A stretch of 64,000 nucleotides of DNA, from the NCBI GenBank assembly GCA_950295325.1, contig OX485805.1:33651501-33715500 (forward strand). The letters are read 5' to 3'. This stretch comes from Polytrichum commune. Its lineage: Eukaryota > Streptophyta > Polytrichopsida > Polytrichales > Polytrichaceae. Below, piece after piece: positions 12,481-25,631 of the stretch. Each line of letters starts with the position of its first letter. Position 1 is the stretch's first letter. The notes under the pieces were generated by a model, which was not told the origin of the DNA, ran no database searches, and saw nothing but the letters and a program-made list of their open reading frames with translations. The translations under genes and the position numbers were made by a program.

Positions 12481-15339
12481 CCACATTTCAACTAGTGAGG
12501 GTCAAATGTGCTCCAGAAAAGAAAACCCAAGCTATTAGGGTTCCCAACGATTACACCTTCGACTTACGTAGCTGCTCCAATTTCCTCTGGCCATGACTGG
12601 CGTGCGATAAGTATACAAGCCCATAGTATATTATAGTAGCCTTATACCCTCTCCTGTGAGAACATAATGGTCCCTGGGTCCGTATATTAATGTGGATCCT
12701 TGTTACTCCAACTTGTTGGCTCAATACTCGCAGTAGAATATTGAGCTACTCCCCCAGTACTGATGAAGGTAGTATGGGAAGCGTCAGACAGGTATGATGA
12801 GCTACAGTCCACCGGCTGCAGCGCTCTACGCCTCCCAGCCCTCAAACGTCTACAAAACATAATGAGATGAGAAATACTACTTATTGGGGAAACCAGGTTC
12901 ACAAAATGCATAAACAAAGCAGATTCCACAACTGGCAGGGCGGGCACTGCCATAATTCTCCTTTACGGAGGCCTGAACGCAGGCAGGAGGAAAGTATTGT
13001 TTATGGTTCGGCGTACGAGGGAAACTTAAACTTACTAGGTCGAAGTCAAACAAATACAAAGTAAGTAACTAGACTTTTGAAATACTCTTGTTTAAGTCTA
13101 CCCTCCCCAACCCTGCAGGCCCCAGATTTGATCGCCCTGGTGGCTGCAATATAGAGAGAGATCCACAATGGCAATCCAAGTTCCCACCCCAGCAGCAGTC
13201 CAGCACCTTCTCAACACACCATTACTAAGTTATTAGCTGCTTCCTTAATTATGTGCACCCCGGAGATAACACCTTCACTCATTACCCCAATTACTGCCAC
13301 ATTTAGTGTCACCATTTCTAAATGTCTTTCTGTGAACCGCGGTGTACAGTAGTGTCACCACCACTTAATGTTAACCCATCGTCATCTTTCACTCCTTGTA
13401 AAATTTGGGGGGATTATGAATTTACAGTGTTGCGATTACTGTGTCACTTACCATGTGGATTTTCATCCAACTTTCAATCACCCGTGACAATATTTCATCA
13501 CAAGTTGCTGATAAGGGAAGGTAGGGTTTTGGCCCACGGATGAACTCATCCATCATCCATGACAGTATGTGTTCACTTGTTCATAAGAAGTGTCATCCGA
13601 AAAGTTACCATAGTGACATTACATACCATATGACACTAAATGTCATATTTAGTGTACTATTCGGAGTTATGCAGTGCAATAACGTCTTACTCAAGAGTTC
13701 AATTTTTAGTAACAAAAGTTCAATACTGCAGTTTCCTAGTAGCTTGGGTGGAAAATGTGTAATTAAAAGGGTGGCTCAATTTCTATGCAAATTCTTGACA
13801 TCGTTTGCCAAATTTTTTTTAAGATGTCATATTAATGGCCAATCCACATAAGCTTGGCTCACATGTGTTGTAATTCAATGAATTGGCTTTTAGGTATCAA
13901 TAAGTCTAAACATATATTGCGAAGGTTTTTGTGAGTCTTTTGTCTCGTCAACCTAAAGTTTCTAACCCACACTCTTTCACAAATGCAACATATTTCTCAC
14001 ACATAACAAACCATGTCACATAAGAGTTTAGGTATCCAATGGGAGCTTCCGAGATGAAGGTAAGGGTTTAGGATAAATCAACCACCTTAGATGAATTTAG
14101 CAATAACCATTCAAAAACCGAAGAGAAATTTGAATGAATGTTAACTTATTTAATTTAATTTTGAAATTGCTCCATTTTGATATATTATTTTCCGGTTTGC
14201 TTAATTGTTTTGGTCACTTTTATGAATCATTAGGCAAAGACCCGCCCAATCTGCTATGAAACTACGGTAGGTTGTCCGGACATTATAAAACATAAATGAC
14301 TTTGCTTGGTAAAATGTTATATTCTCAATAAATAGTTATAGCATTGTGTAACTCTGGATAGCAACATGCACTAATTCAAATAATCAATGTAATAACCTCT
14401 AAATCATTTTACTACATTACCCAAGAATTACTAATGCCCCCCTTTAACTAATTTAAAGGTTGAGAGGTTGAAGATTGAGAGCTCCAACAATAGAGGCTTC
14501 TTATTAGCTGGGAACCTCTTCCTCACACTTGTTCACTCAAGTTCAATTTACACTTGAGCTTTCAACTTGAGAGCTTCAACTTTTAATGGGGCTTATATTG
14601 CTTTTGGTTGATGGTACCTTGATGGACGTAATGTGGAATGACAAGCTCCCAATCAAGTATTACATGCTCTCGAGGTAAAGATCTTAAGCTACTCATGAAG
14701 GTCACTTAAAAATATCAAGAGTTTGAGCTATTGTAATATGAGACCCAACCCAAATTTGGGCTTTCAATCATGCTTTGGCTTGTCATGATTTCCCTTTTGT
14801 TTAGAATCATTCCACCTTGATATCTCACATTGAGCATGTCCACTATATACTTGCAAAAACAACTATTAAGAGCTTGAAGATCGGTAAAGCTCTCAATACT
14901 TTGAGCTTTGAATGAAAGCTTGTCAACTTCAATTATCAATCTCATGACAAATTACAAATTTTCAAACTCTCAACTTGAGCTCTAGTGTGTTGGGGGTCCT
15001 AGTTGCATCCACCCATCCACACACATAAATTATGAATTTATTTTTTACCTAGCAGACATCTGTTGCTTGTGAGTACATGAAATACTACACTAAACCCCCA
15101 CACTCTTCATCATCGACCTATGTTGATTGTCTTTCAGTCGCATGGTGGCATGTAGAGAGGACATCATATATAACATAAGTTGGTGCTACATGACAAATCA
15201 TGAAGACCACTCTAATTAACATGGTGCACTAGTTTTAATACCACATTTGATGATATGTTTAGTGTAGGTTTAGCATCATGGAGTTGAAGGGGCAAGTCAT
15301 GCTACGGTTGCATGCAACAACAACCTCCAAAGTTACATT
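12481..15339. other. intergenic with MITE fragments
   Basis: Partial copies of the 12258-12480 family are visible around 13600-13690 (TGTCATATTTAGTGTACTAT) and 14260-14380. No coding region is supported. Confidence 0.45.
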
Positions 15340-15793
15340 GGGTGCAAGCATGGTAAAGTAGACCAAAAAGGTGGTCTAGTATACTAAAATCATAAAATGT
15401 CTTGGTCAAATGCTTCGAAGTAGTAGCAAACTATATATTAATTTAGAATTTTAATTCCCATGCTCAAAAGAAATGAGTAAATCTAGTTCTGGATGTAAAT
15501 TTCACGACCTTAAATATTTTGAACTTGGAATAGTTTTCTTGTTCCTTGAGCTTATTATAAGCTTGAGGGCCTCATAAAAGAAATGTAGGAAATAATTATT
15601 TTGATGCAATTTTACCATATTTGAACAAAATAATTTTGTGAGAAAGAAGTTGTTTGGCTTTGTAAATCAACATGTTTGTAAAATGTTTATGACATTTACA
15701 AAAAAATGAAATCAAAGGACATAGTTTTGAATCACTTTCACTTAAACCTCTAAAGGGATAAAGAGCCCTTCTCCACTTCACTGTGCTTGCACC
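15340..15793 (+). mobile_element. MITE, family GGGTGCAAGC, copy 2 (internally deleted)
   Basis: It begins GGGTGCAAGCATGGTAAAGT and ends CACTGTGCTTGCACC. It is collinear with copy 1 but 454 bp long, so it has lost internal sequence. The interior has no coding capacity. Confidence 0.7.
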
Positions 15794-16824
15794 TTATTAG
15801 CATATTGTACTTGTGTGGCCCACAATGTTCAAGATCAACCCACACCAATTTTCTTGCAATCACATGATGACAACTAGAGAGGTGTCATAATTATCACGCT
15901 TAATACTAAACGACAAGTCACAAAGAGCACTCTCATCAACATGGCACACCGAATTCTAACGCCACACTCACTCAAGCATTGGGAAAGTCTGGTTTTGAGA
16001 TCACGGAGCTGAAGAACAGAGTGATCACAATGTGAACTACGGTTGCATGGAGCAACAAACCTCTCATCACACAAGACTGATGCTTATATTACTGTAAGCG
16101 ATATGAAAGTACTCTGTACTACATGAGGAGCACTCGTTGATGCATACGGCAGCGCATGAATGTAAATACCGCACTAATTCAGATGTTTAGTGGAAGGGTT
16201 TAAAGCATGGAGCTGCCAGAGAAGCGTAAGCTAAGTGAGCAGAGCACTCTACTCTATTTTGATTGGCTGCTGCAACAGCAGCAGCAGCAGCAGCGGCAGA
16301 AACGCCCTCCGGCTGCCTCAGAACTGATCGGTTACAGATGTCAAGCTATGTGCATAGCCAGCCAGTATTGCATGCTCATACTGCTGGGATTCATCGTCTC
16401 TCTCTCGCTCTCCCTATATAACTTTTATATTTATATATATATATATAATGTACACATACTGACCTGCGCTGTGGGCGTTCAGAAGATAATATGGGAGGGG
16501 GAGGCGGGGGTGAACTGTTGCAGGCAGCTGGGGATGAGTCAGGTCAGGAGTCTATAAATTCATCAGGATCCGGAGCTGGTCATGTGTGTTATATGTTGAG
16601 GGTTTGGAGTCGGGCATAGCGGTGCAGCACCTAAGTGACCGAATAGAATAGCGTAGCTAGACTTGTGGGGGTGGGCAGTCAGTCAGTCAGTCTGTCTGTC
16701 TGTCTGTGTAGCGCATGCATCAGCTGCTGGGGATAATCATGGGCTTGCAGGGGATGGGGCCTCCGGGTGGGACCAGGCCGCCCACATGGGCCCACGTGAA
16801 CAAAATACGCCTTCACCCCCACGA
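15794..16824. other. intergenic, (CAG)n and (TA)n tracts
   Basis: A short (CAG)n at about 16272-16295 would encode a Gln run, and a (TA)n lies near 16425-16448. GC content rises toward the tandem array. No domain or gene structure is seen. Confidence 0.45.
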
Positions 16825-17886
16825 GCATGCACATGAATGAGCGCGCGAGCGAGCGAGTGAAGGGGCGGCCTCATTACACCGGCCACCCACTTCAGATGCC
16901 CTCCCTCCGTCCGGCCGGCTGTCTGTAATAGTGTGGCAAGTGGTGGGCTAGCATCTATGTCTCAACATAATCCCCAACAATCTCATGGCTCGAACCAAAC
17001 GGAAAGTGAATGAATGCACATGAATGAGCGAGCGATCCAAGGGACTCATCACACTGGTTGGCCACTTCAGACACCCTCCGTCCAGCCGGTTGTCTGTAAT
17101 AGTGTGGCAAGTGGTGGGCTAGCATCTATGTCTCAACATAATCCCCAACAATCTCATGGCTCGAACCAAACGGAAAGTGAATGAATGCACATGAATGAGC
17201 GAGCGATCCAAGGGACTCATCACACTGGTTGGCCACTTCAGACACCCTTCGTCCAGCCGGTTGTCTGTAATAGTGTGGCAAGTGGTGGCTAGCATCTATG
17301 TCTCAACATAATCCCCAACAATCTCATGGCTCGAACCAAACGGAAATGCACATGAATGAATGCACATGAATGAGCGAGTGAGCGAGCGATCTAAGGGGCT
17401 CATCACATTGGTTGGCCACTTCAGACACCCTCCGTCGGCATCTCCGGCCGGCTGTCTGTAATAGTGTGGAAAGTGGTGGGCTAGCATCTATTGCTCAACA
17501 TAATCCCCAGCAATCTCATGGCTCGAACCAAACAGAAAGTGAATGAATGCACATGAATGAGTGAGCAAGTGAGCGTTTGGGTTAAACATACCGGCCACTT
17601 CAAACACCCTCCGTCAGCATCTCCGTCCGGTTGCCTGTAATAGTGCGGAAAGTGGTGGGCTAGCATCTATGTCTCAACATAATCCCCAACAATCTCATGG
17701 CTCGAACCAAACGGAAAGAGAATGAATGCACATGAATGAGCAAGCAAGCGAGCGATTGGGCTAAACATACCGGCCACTTCAGACACCCTCTGTTAGCATC
17801 TCCATCCGGTTGGTTGTAATAGTGTGGAAAGTGGTGGGCTAGCATCTATTGCTCAACATAACCCCCAACAATCTCATGGCTCGAAC
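16825..17886. repeat. tandem array of ~171-191 bp units
   Basis: Six copies of a segment containing TAGTGTGGCAAGTGGTGGGC begin near 16920, 17091, 17262, 17453, 17632 and 17811, so spacings are 171, 171, 191, 179 and 179 bp. A partial unit precedes the first. Each unit also has GCACATGAATGAG and CATGGCTCGAACCAAAC. The first copies are most alike and the later ones share extra insertions, as expected from stepwise unequal crossing-over. Each unit holds the same short minus-strand open frame, which I regard as a by-product. Confidence 0.88.
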
Positions 17887-17924
17887 TAGATAGACAATTT
17901 GGTGTGATCATGGCGCGCATGAGC

Positions 17925-17947
17925 GAGAGAGAGAGAGAGAGAGAGAG
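17925..17947 (+). repeat. (GA)n microsatellite
   Basis: A dinucleotide GA run directly downstream of the tandem array. Confidence 0.9.
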
Positions 17948-20186
17948 CACAACGTACAAGAAGGAAGCAAGAGGAGGCAGGATACCTTACCAAGTGTTGG
18001 TGTGGTATAATATTAGGTGAATGCATGGTATCAAAAATCAACGTCAACATCTTAGTAAAACAAGACATAACATTACTTAGTTGTCCTGGACTTTGCATTT
18101 AGCATGAAACATTGGGATTCTGACAATCCAAAGGCTTTATTCTCGAATCTATTGTTGGGCCCATCATCATAATTCATCCATTGAGTAATGTATATAAAGC
18201 ACGAAGAGGTCTATTTTATGGTATCAAAGAATCCAATACTTGTAACTCATGGGTATTAAAATTGTAATGCTATAGTAATTATCTCAATTAGTGTATGTTA
18301 CTATCAGAGTTATGCAAGTGCTATAAATATTTAATAATCATGTATATTTTAACCAAGGAAATTCATTTTATGTTCTATAATGTTCGAACAACCTATTGAA
18401 CTGTCACTAATTAATATTGAACTCTTGTGTGAGACATTATTGCATTGCATAACTTTAAATAGTAGCATGCACGACTTGGGATAATCAATGTAGTCAATAT
18501 CAATAATCAGTGGGTCTCTCAAGCTTATATAATCTTTGTGTACCTAAGTTGTTATTTGGATTATTACTATTCCAAACCTAGATTGATACTACACTAAACA
18601 TGATATTTAATGTCACTCATTAGTTGAAGTTTTGCAATGCTACATCTATTTAATGTATTTCTCATATTTTTCATTATAGAACATTAACGACTTTACTCGG
18701 TAAGAAATCACGTCAAGAGTAAATAGATACAACATTGCGTAAATGAAACAGTAAGTGATGCTAAATATCATATTTAGCGTAGCAAGGTATATAGAATGCT
18801 CTAAAAAATAGACGATACCAATCCAACACCGGTCATGACTCTTCAAGGAAAGAGGGAGCAAGCAACTACACCATTCATCTCTACTAGCATGGATTAAGGT
18901 AATTGGTGGGCCTAATTCGGTTGCTTATCTTAATCATGCACTTATATTCAAGTGTTGCGTGTTTAGGTGTGGATCTAAGAACAAAAGCCAAATTGACATT
19001 TGTATGAAATATAGTAGTCAACATGACTGGGGAGACCTATATGAACATTCAATAAGAAAAAGAATCTTCACTTTGACAATGAATGAGATATTTATATGAC
19101 CTTCAAAAACTATAAGAAAATGGGCTACGGGCATAATTAAGATAGATTATCATCTTGTACTAATCGCGTGTGTTTCACATCTAATGAGAAGTGGGTTCAG
19201 ACTTGCTAAACTTGTCTATTAAAGGCCTGGCACTTACCTCATAAGTTCGGATTCCAAAGTGTTGTAACTTCTTACAAAAACTGTAACTTTTTAGCATCAA
19301 AGTAGTGTTTTGTCCTACATCTAAGCATATACTAACTATTCATGTTAATTATATGTTAAGTATGATATCCTTAGTGTAAATTTGTAACACTCATAAATTC
19401 AAGTGGTAATTTATACCAATCAAAATAAAAGGGAGGGACGGAGGGTGCTATCAACTCTCTATTAGTGTATTGGTGTATTAGTATCAACTCCCTTTATTGT
19501 ATTAGTGGGATTGCCACTTGGAATTACAAAGTGTTATAGTTTGTCACAGATAAAATAGATTTTTTAGCATGAACATTTGTTATTATGTAGGCCAAGAATT
19601 TGCGCCATTTATGTTAGGTAGAGATGACAAATTTGGGAACCCCTTATAGGTCAAATTCTAATTTGAATAGATTCGACCCCGTAATTAGCACCAAAGATCC
19701 CCAATTAGTCTAACAACATTAATATGGGACCTCGGGTATGGGACAAATCAATCATAAATCAAGTCAAAAACCCACAGAGAATAGGTTCTTATCAAATGAC
19801 CTTGAACAAATGGCACAAATCCTAAACTTATTCTACATAGTGCATACTATCTAAATTTGGTGTTGCACTTGCAAAATTGTGCATTCTTAGTAAAGAAAAC
19901 CTTTAGGCACTGCACTAAACCATTCTTGGTAGGGTAAAATTTCACACATATAATACGGTTTCATTTTAAGCTAGAATATTGATCCCCAATTCAGGGTCAA
20001 ACCCGAGTTTAGTCTTGCAAGACCCAATTGAAATGAATTAACACAAACATGGGAGGGGTAATTTTTTACTACACCCTCCCCGATATGTATTGTGAACCAA
20101 AATCCATTTTAGAAAGGGGGGCTTGGGGGGGGGGTATATTAAGTAAAACTACAAGGAGTATTTCCATGAATAATTGAGTGATATTA
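17948..20186. other. intergenic with one short MITE
   Basis: AT-rich sequence with a diverged copy of the 12258-type interior near 18350-18480. No gene is supported. Confidence 0.45.
18589..18782. mobile_element. short MITE-like inverted-repeat element
   Basis: Terminal inverted repeats of about 31 bp: the left end is CTACACTAAACATGATATTT and the right end reverse complemented is CTACGCTAAATATGATATTT, continuing into ...TCACTYA. The interior (TTATAGAACATTAACGACTT) matches the 12258-12480 element in diverged form, so both belong to one family. 194 bp, non-coding. Confidence 0.65.
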
Positions 20187-20528
20187 GAGTATCCTCACTC
20201 ATGGAGCCCTGAATGGGTCTCTCCCATTGGCGATTTAAACTTTCTCAAGTAAAGTCGTGTGCTCCATCTTTTCCCAAAACCCACATATATCCTAAATTCT
20301 TATTGCCCACTCATTCAGTCACAACGGACTCTCTCTCTCTCTCTCTCCCTTTGACTCTCCAAATGTACAAAGCCAAAACAATTATAAGAGAGGGCCCTCT
20401 ATAATATAACACGTGGGTAATAAAAATTTAGAACTTTATGTGGGCTTTGGGGAAGAATGGAGCATGCCACCTTATTGACTATAAAGATCCAAAAAGCCAA
20501 CGGCAGAGGCCCATGAGTGAGGATGGTC
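20187..20528 (+). mobile_element. Tourist-like (PIF/Harbinger-type) MITE
   Basis: The left end is GAGTATCCTCACTCATGG and the right end reverse complemented is GACCATCCTCACTCATGG, an 18-bp terminal inverted repeat with two mismatches. TTA flanks both sides (20184-20186 and 20529-20531), the 3-bp target duplication expected for PIF/Harbinger. At 342 bp with no coding region it is non-autonomous. A (CT)n tract lies inside. Confidence 0.8.
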
Positions 20529-20531
20529 TTA

Positions 20532-23500
20532 ACAAAGTAAGGGTATTAAGGTTGACGCATCGATAACCGCTAATTAAATAAGAGAGTTTGCATATGTTTA
20601 GGAGAAGTGATAGTTGGGAACCATTTTTCTTGCAAAGGGAAACAACTTCTAAGCACAATTGGAGATCTAAAATAAAATCATAAACATGGAAGTTGCTACC
20701 AATTTCGAAGTAGTGAAATTAGGGTAGCACACAGTCAATCTACAAATTAACCCATAACCACTCATCGAAATCCTCATGCTTGGCTACGACAATCATCAAA
20801 ACTCTGATGAAGATAATCAAATCACGAGCCGCCAAAACACCAACCTTAGACTCTGCGTACCCCTAGATAAACATAGATCTCATCCCACATGAGCACTACA
20901 CACATGAGCCTAGTGAGTGGTTAAATGGACTTGGTCGACCGTGGACGGACGGACAGCTGACCGACCCAGTTGGCTCAAATTACTCCCGCATTCACTGAGA
21001 GACCGTCAAGCAGCAGCAGCAGCAGGCGGAGTTAGGTAGACGGGAGGTGCCATGTCTGTGTGGGCCTGTTTCATGTGGGCGCATGTTTGCAGGTGCCTGG
21101 CCGCAACATGTTGGAAGGGAAAAGGAACACAAAAAGAAAAGAAAAGAAAAGAAAGCGTTCATTGAATCATGCTCGCAGCAAGTCGTGTACGAAACTCAAC
21201 ACACAACCAACCGAGTCAGTCGGTCGATCGATCGTCTTTGTTGTTGTTGCTGTTGTTGCTGTTGTTGCTGTTGCTGTTGTCGTTGCTGTTGTTGTTGTTG
21301 CTGTTGCTGTTGCTGGTGTTGTTGGGGCAGGGGAGAGCTGGATTTGGCGTCTAGTGCTGTAGCTCGCTCTCACTCCAGCTACACATGTGGTGTGGTGGAA
21401 TCTACAACACAGTCGTTGTTGTTGTTGGTTGCGTGTCCGTGACCCCTGAAGCAGCAGACTGTGAGTGAGTGACCCACCTCCCTCAACACTTGGGACTGCG
21501 AAATAGTTGGAGGAATCTAAGACCCGGCAAGGCCGCTGTTTATTGGGGAAGACGGATCCAAGGGACGACACCGATGTGCTTTGCGCGTCGTAGCTAACCC
21601 CAACGAAGGTTTCACTATGCTTGCTACCAAGTAAAGGCACGGCCTTCGAACGGCCTTCGACTTATTCGATAGCTTCACTAAATTTATTTTTTTAAACTTT
21701 TGAATTTGTTGTAGCTGTTGTTCACCATGTGAGATGTGGTGGTGTGGACCTAGGTTGCACTCCGAATTTTGAGTGCAAATTGGTTATGGCCGATGCTTCG
21801 TCACATCCTAGGCGGCTTTTGACGTGCGTAGAGTCCAATATGACCGCTTTTTGGAATTGCCCGTTTTGACACACATATCATGCGAACGAATTTACCATGG
21901 CCATGTCCCATGTGTGTATTTATCCTGAACGCCAGGGTTAGGTAGTTGTCACATCACGATATGTTGCAAATGGCATGACGTGACTAACATCACCGTTGCC
22001 ATGACACAAGTTGTTGTCATATTCTCCTTCTAGATAAATATACAATCAAAATGCATTACAACCCTCCCTCCCCCCCCCCCCCCCATTTCGAGAGTTTATA
22101 GGGATTGTTGTCCACCACAATGCCTCTTATAGTAGATCCTTGGTCCAATCTCGTTTTGTTTGCCCCAAGATCCAAGTTAAAATGACATTTCATGCCGGAT
22201 TGGATTGGACAAATTATGAGAATATTCTTTTGGGGGTTATTTGGACAAGATAAACTTCCATTATCCAATTTACAATCCATTTGGATTGGGGTCAACCATA
22301 CGTCCAATGTAGTGCAATCCAATCTAGTCCAACTTCTTAACATCCGGTTTGAAAGTTGATCTTCTAGACCAAATCCAATCAAAGAGGTCCCAGGTGGACT
22401 GGACGTCCCTCTAGTGCCGTCTAACATATGGTCTCTTCTAGTGTGCCCAACGAGAAGAAACTAATGAAATATTGCTTAGTCACCCGTCACGTAACTCATT
22501 AGAGTATTGCTATGTCACCCGTCACGTTGGCCAAATGTGTGCCATGTCATCAATGATGCACTAACACGCAATTTAAAATATGACGCATCCCATCTATTGT
22601 AACAAGTGTGCTTCATAGTATCTAAGTCTTATTAGAATTGTATTCTTCTCCAACCTACAACAAATTTTATATTACATCATTATGGATTACCACGTACTGC
22701 TATAACTTCTTACAATTTTGAATATAACTTCTTATGAGCAAAGGGTTGTTGACAATTGTGTTATCCAAAATACATACTCAATGTATTCCACCTATTTATG
22801 TTGTAATTTTAGAAAAGTAATCCTTTGAAACTTAGAATTTTATTATTATTATGTATCTTCAATTTGCAAATGGTAATTTATGTTTGATAAAGTAAAAAGT
22901 TTATTTAGGGTTTATTGCTAGTCTATTTTCTTTTAGTATCCTCATTATTATATTATTTCATGATGTTTATCTACGATGTAGGCACTACCCCAAGTGGCTA
23001 TGTTTAAAGTACTTGGGCCTTATGTGGCCACTCTTCTTATTTGGACACCTACACTTTGAGTGGTATGTGCCCAATATGCGCACAAGAGGATACACCACAA
23101 AGCCATGTATTGCAATGATACTGCACTATATGCCCAAATTATCAACCTTCTTGCACACACAATTGAGCTCTAGGTAAATATTTGAAGAGAAATAAAATCT
23201 TCACTTTGACTTTTATGATTTTACATCAATTATAAATCTAAAAATTTGAAATATCAATCTTTGCAAATATTCAAAGTTGCTAACTAGATGAGACAATTCC
23301 CGATCCAATCCAATGGCCATAATTGTCTATGGAGTCAAAAGTGCCCACAGTAGGCCCACATACCCAACTGGTAGGTCCGTAGGTATAACTTATTAAGGAT
23401 GCATGATGACTCCTTAAAGTTGTTGCATTCTTCTCTCCACTTTGCAACTCCTCAAAGCACTACTTACATGATCCACAGTTCCTTACATGGTTATCTCCCA

Positions 23501-24127
23501 TCACATGGGTTCAGAATAAATGAAATTGGTTTGGGAATAAACTATTGTAGTAGATCGCACCCTATAGTGGAGGAGAACCATTGGCAAGACACCATGATTC
23601 CCATAGTGAAGGTTAACCAACCAATCCTTGATGAAATGTTGTAAAGGTTTTTTAAATCAATAAAATATATGCATTAGATAGGCATTTTGTGATACTAACA
23701 CATTTGGATCTAATTTTCACTTTAAACTATAGTGAAGAAGTGCATTAGTCAAGAATTTTAGGGGAATGAAGTAATTTGATTGGCTATGATTCATGGGCCA
23801 GTGTTTACACTACAATCAAGACTTATCCAGTGGAGAACTTCAAGCATGGATGAAAATATGACATGGTTGCCAATGCGGCAACACTTTTTGCTAGGGGAAT
23901 TCTCCAGAGGTCAAGTTTATTGGGCAACCTTGAACCCTTGGACAAGAAATTTGACCTCCAAGAACTCCAACTTCAGGTTCTTCTTCTTCTTCTTCTTCTA
24001 TGTTTTATTCTTATTTTTGTTTAAATATTAATTTCCCTATCTTGTTCGCCATACCAACCACTGCCTCAAATAACCTTTTCTAGTGATAAAATTCTTGACC
24101 AACCAATGCACTTCTTCATTATAGTCT
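20532..24127. other. intergenic, no supported gene
   Basis: It holds a compound (TGT/TGC)n microsatellite at 21238-21324, a run of 14 C at 22071-22084, and a GGACACCT-family repeat at 23010-23330. The long Cys-, Leu- or Val-rich frames near 21.2 kb are microsatellite translations. Confidence 0.5.
21238..21324 (+). repeat. (TTG/CTG)n compound microsatellite
   Basis: Interrupted TTG and CTG triplets over about 87 bp. Being triplet-based, it stays open in several frames and mimics coding sequence. Confidence 0.9.
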
Positions 24128-24517
24128 AAGGTAGATATATGGAAAATGGTGAAAATAAGTTTATTTGGCCAGAATGAGTGGCTTGAAATTTGTGCAACAT
24201 TTTTAAGAGATAGAGTAGAGAATGATGAGAGATGCAAGTTACTCCATGATTTTATTCCATGTAAATAATTAGTTACAAATTCCCCAAAGAGGCAAGTAAG
24301 TCAAACCCCCTACTTGTATAGTAGAGTCTCCTTAATTTGAGCATCAAATTATCCTACTCTACATACCAATACACACAAGATGATTAACATAATGGCATCC
24401 AAAAGTGATCACAATTGGTGTGAACAAACACCTATCAAGCCAATCATTACATCCCACCTATCATTGCATTCTTTTCAAGCCACCACTTTTATAATTAGTC
24501 ATTTTGGATTCACACAC
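24128..24517 (+). repeat. dispersed repeat, copy 1 (pair with 44736-45108)
   Basis: From AAGGTAGATATA to ATTTTGGATTCACACA this aligns along its whole length with 44736-45108, sharing for example CCAAAGAGGCAAGTAAGTC. Both start at the same point, so these are copies of one element of about 390 bp. No terminal inverted repeat or target duplication is evident. Confidence 0.75.
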
Positions 24518-25279
24518 CTTGTCTAATGCACCAATAGTGATCATTCCCCCATTTTCAATCTTTCTACCTCAAACCGGCCCTAAGCTTCCCTAAATACGAT
24601 AAATAGTGCTCATGTTACATTGCTTGGACTCATTAGCAAGGACTGCACTATTGTTACGTGTCGTAAATGTGCTACAAATATATGTAGGATACAACATATA
24701 CACAATCTCACACACATAGTCAATGATCTAGAAATGACCACGTGTAGGTGGATGGTAGGGGGCGGTAGATGCGACAAGCATGAAAAGTACAACAAGGAAA
24801 CCAAGTTAGAGACTTACAAGTTAAGGCATGCAGGCCTTACAGTGTGGTTACTCTTCTTAACTACTAAAGGATCCAAGAGCCCTAAAGTGGTTTACACTTT
24901 CTTTATATTGGGTTTAACTACCAAGATTATTGTCTTGTGTGTGTGCACTTGCACACGTTCTTCTTCTTCTTCTTCTTCTTTGTTTTTGTTTTTGTTTTGG
25001 TTGTTGTTGCTGGTTGGTTGGTTGGTTTCTTTGTTGTTTTTGGAATGCATCGAATTAATTTAATTCATAAGACCAAAAGAGGGGGGTGGGGGGTCGGGGG
25101 TTATATCTTCCACCGAAGGTATTCGAGAAGTCACCCTTACAAAGCACCTCACAAGCACACCAAATGCTAACAAATTCAATTTCGAGGGCTCCCTAACTTT
25201 TTGCATTTTTAACCTCAACATATTTCATGATTTGGCTGCTATGCGTCATTCCAACATGAATGGTGTCACTTCAAGCATT

Positions 25280-25405
25280 GGGGCCAATAACTTTGGTTGC
25301 TGTAAAGTTATTAAGTTACTCTCAAGCCGAACACATCTAGTAACTAAAGAAGTTTAAATGTGTTTGGCTTGAGAGTAACTTGTTAACTTCGTGGCAACAT
25401 GCCCC
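25280..25405. repeat. imperfect hairpin (small MITE or miRNA-precursor-like)
   Basis: The core arms AAGTTACTCTCAAGCCGAAC and its near-perfect complement GTTTGGCTTGAGAGTAACTT flank a loop of about 20 bases. The pairing extends outward, with mismatches, to GGGGC and GCCCC ends. It is compatible with a tiny MITE or a foldback RNA. There is no evidence of expression. Confidence 0.55.
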
Positions 25406-25595
25406 GCTATAATTTAACAAGAATTTTGGGAGAAATACATTATAATAATAAATAATACATATTCCCAACTAAATGTGGTATTGCATGTATGGCGATGGAA
25501 CTCAACAATTAGGATATTTTATCTTGGCCAACACATGAGAAAAATAGGTATATTTTGTACAGATTCTGCATGTTGCCAATCACACAGTAGTTGGT

Positions 25596-25598
<3 letters not shown>

Positions 25599-25628
<30 letters not shown>
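25599..25628 (+). repeat. (CT)n microsatellite
   Basis: Uninterrupted CT dinucleotides. Confidence 0.9.

Positions 25629-25631
<3 letters not shown>

Noticed and set aside
16207-16557. Small poly-Gln protein
   Set aside because: Rests on a (CAG)n tract followed by a (TA)n-rich segment; no recognisable domain.
17296-17845. Three similar small minus-strand proteins
   Set aside because: The same reading frame repeated because the DNA is a tandem array; no codon bias or conservation pattern of coding sequence.
21047-21640. Long Cys-, Leu-, Val- or Thr/Ala-rich frames
   Set aside because: Translations of a TTG/CTG microsatellite in several frames on both strands; no domain and no gene structure.
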